Below are positions 5,138-5,607 of a stretch of DNA of 5,607 bases, one piece after another (the first letter of the stretch is position 1; the number at the start of each line of letters is the position of its first letter). Position numbers and translations under genes: made by a program. This DNA comes from Planctomycetota bacterium. GTDB taxonomy: Bacteria > Planctomycetota > Phycisphaerae > UBA1845 > UTPLA1. The stretch spans positions 1 to 5,607 of the forward strand of contig JAPULF010000283.1 of assembly GCA_027295245.1 (NCBI GenBank), given 5' to 3'. The notes under the pieces are model-generated. The model did no database searches. It was not told where the DNA came from and saw only the letters and a list, made by a program, of their open reading frames with translations.

Positions 5138-5488
5138 GGGGGCGAACTGGTTTCGACCGGGCAGGTTGAAGGCATGTGTGGCGTGCCGAGGACGCCGGGT
5201 GGCCTCGATAAAAACCTGGCAAAAACTTTTATTTGGCAACACCTTTGCCATGGCCGCCTAAACAGGCGACCCGTCGAACCGCCCACGCCTTCTAGGCGGC
5301 AAGACGCCATTTCGAGGGCTGGCCCTTCCGTGACACTCGGCCGCGGACGGGCGAGACAAAAGTCGAGTATGCCAAACCGGAAGCCTGTCGATCGGCGTCC
5401 GGGGCGGCGAGACTCAAACGATCGACTACGCACGTAGAAGCCATGTCCGAAATGTTCCGGGACGCGGGTTCGATTCCCGCCGCCTCCA
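5138..5488 (+). ncRNA. ssrA: tmRNA (ssrA), one-piece
   Basis: This RNA, charged with alanine, rescues stalled ribosomes together with SmpB and tags the nascent chain for proteolysis. The 5' end GGGGGCG (5138-5144) pairs over 7 bp with CGCCTCC (5481-5487), one pair being G-U, followed by discriminator A5488. The CCA is not encoded (GTT follows), so it must be added enzymatically. AACTGGTTTCGACCGGG is the standard tmRNA D-arm region. GCGGG-TTCGATT-CCCGC (5464-5480) is a perfect T-arm. GTGCCGAGG and GGCCTCGATAAAAA match the conserved region before the tag, and GACTACGCACGTAG matches the conserved block before the 3' tRNA-like part. The length of 351 nt is normal for a one-piece tmRNA. The stop codon of the tag lies in the hairpin CGCCT-AAAC-AGGCG (5255-5268), as in helix P5 of other tmRNAs. 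Confidence 0.96.
5235..5261 (+). other. tmRNA tag-peptide reading frame (GNTFAMAA)
   Basis: From a GGC resume codon (5235-5237) the frame reads Gly-Asn-Thr-Phe-Ala-Met-Ala-Ala and stops at TAA (5259-5261). The five bases before GGC are TATTT, giving U at -5 and A at -4. The A at -4 corresponds to the resume-determining A86 of E. coli tmRNA. The -AMAA end fits the usual ALAA/AMAA protease signal. With the alanine carried by tmRNA the appended peptide would be A-GNTFAMAA. The frame is clear from its end; the resume position is inferred. Confidence 0.75.
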
Positions 5489-5494
5489 GTTTTT

Positions 5495-5532
5495 CGAGTT
5501 AGCGCGTTGTCTTGAATTGTCGCGCTAACTCG
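5495..5532 (+). terminator. 12-bp perfect stem-loop downstream of ssrA
   Basis: CGAGTTAGCGCG (5495-5506) and CGCGCTAACTCG (5521-5532) are exact reverse complements around a 14-nt loop, starting 6 nt after the mature tmRNA 3' end. The position suggests a transcript-end or 3'-processing hairpin. There is no T-run after it; instead five T (5490-5494) come before it. Classical intrinsic termination is therefore doubtful. Confidence 0.5.
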
Positions 5533-5607
5533 TGCATTCGCCGACGGTCGCCGATTGTCGTTTCCTTCCCTTGACGCGCACGCTTGCGAACCGAAACGCA
5601 CCGCTGC

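Noticed and set aside
5464..5488. An ordinary tRNA gene from the T-arm and acceptor end
   Set aside because: No anticodon arm lies within tRNA distance. The pairing 5' strand is 337 nt upstream at 5138-5144, as in tmRNA.
4976..5601. Frames of 73-167 residues on both strands overlapping ssrA
   Set aside because: They overlap the tmRNA gene, whose structure explains the sequence.
5571..5607. TTGACG near the right edge as a promoter -35
   Set aside because: At usual spacing the -10 would be AAACGC, a poor match, and the window ends before any gene.

Overview
The window comes from a GC-rich bacterium. Three inferences point to a planctomycete or close relative: the paired psd-pssA cluster, a Cys-rich 'GDGVCDGHDACP' acidic repeat ahead of an Arg-rich hydrophobic tail, and tmRNA details. 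No taxon-specific marker such as 16S rRNA is present, so the placement is tentative.

Layout, left to right. At 3-287 (+) is the 3' end of an unrecognised gene that enters from the left edge. Convergent to it is a leftward pair: a VOC/glyoxalase-fold protein (717-1082, -) followed by a stand-alone MetRS-C-terminal-type tRNA-binding domain (306-677, -). A 245-nt divergent spacer separates these from a rightward phospholipid operon, psd (1328-2092) and pssA (2089-3084), overlapping by 4 nt. PssA makes phosphatidylserine from CDP-diacylglycerol and serine, and Psd decarboxylates it to phosphatidylethanolamine. Convergent to that operon is a second leftward pair: mobA (molybdopterin guanylyltransferase, 3843-4427) followed by a YfcE/MJ0936-type metallophosphoesterase (3269-3778).

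From 4428 to 5137 there is no intact gene. The stretch holds a few inverted repeats, a T9 run and an apparent C-terminal remnant of a surface-type protein (4743-5000, -). At 5138-5488 (+) lies a complete one-piece tmRNA gene (ssrA). Its tRNA-like ends pair over 7 bp and its predicted tag is GNTFAMAA. A 12-bp perfect stem-loop follows it, and the last 75 nt hold no gene I can support.

Most of the window is housekeeping: phospholipid synthesis, molybdenum cofactor maturation, tRNA binding and ribosome rescue. I see no defence system, mobile element, CRISPR array or clearly new multi-gene system. The points most worth checking are the tmRNA tag and flanking hairpins, the Shine-Dalgarno-masking hairpin before the phosphoesterase, and the truncated gene beside ssrA.
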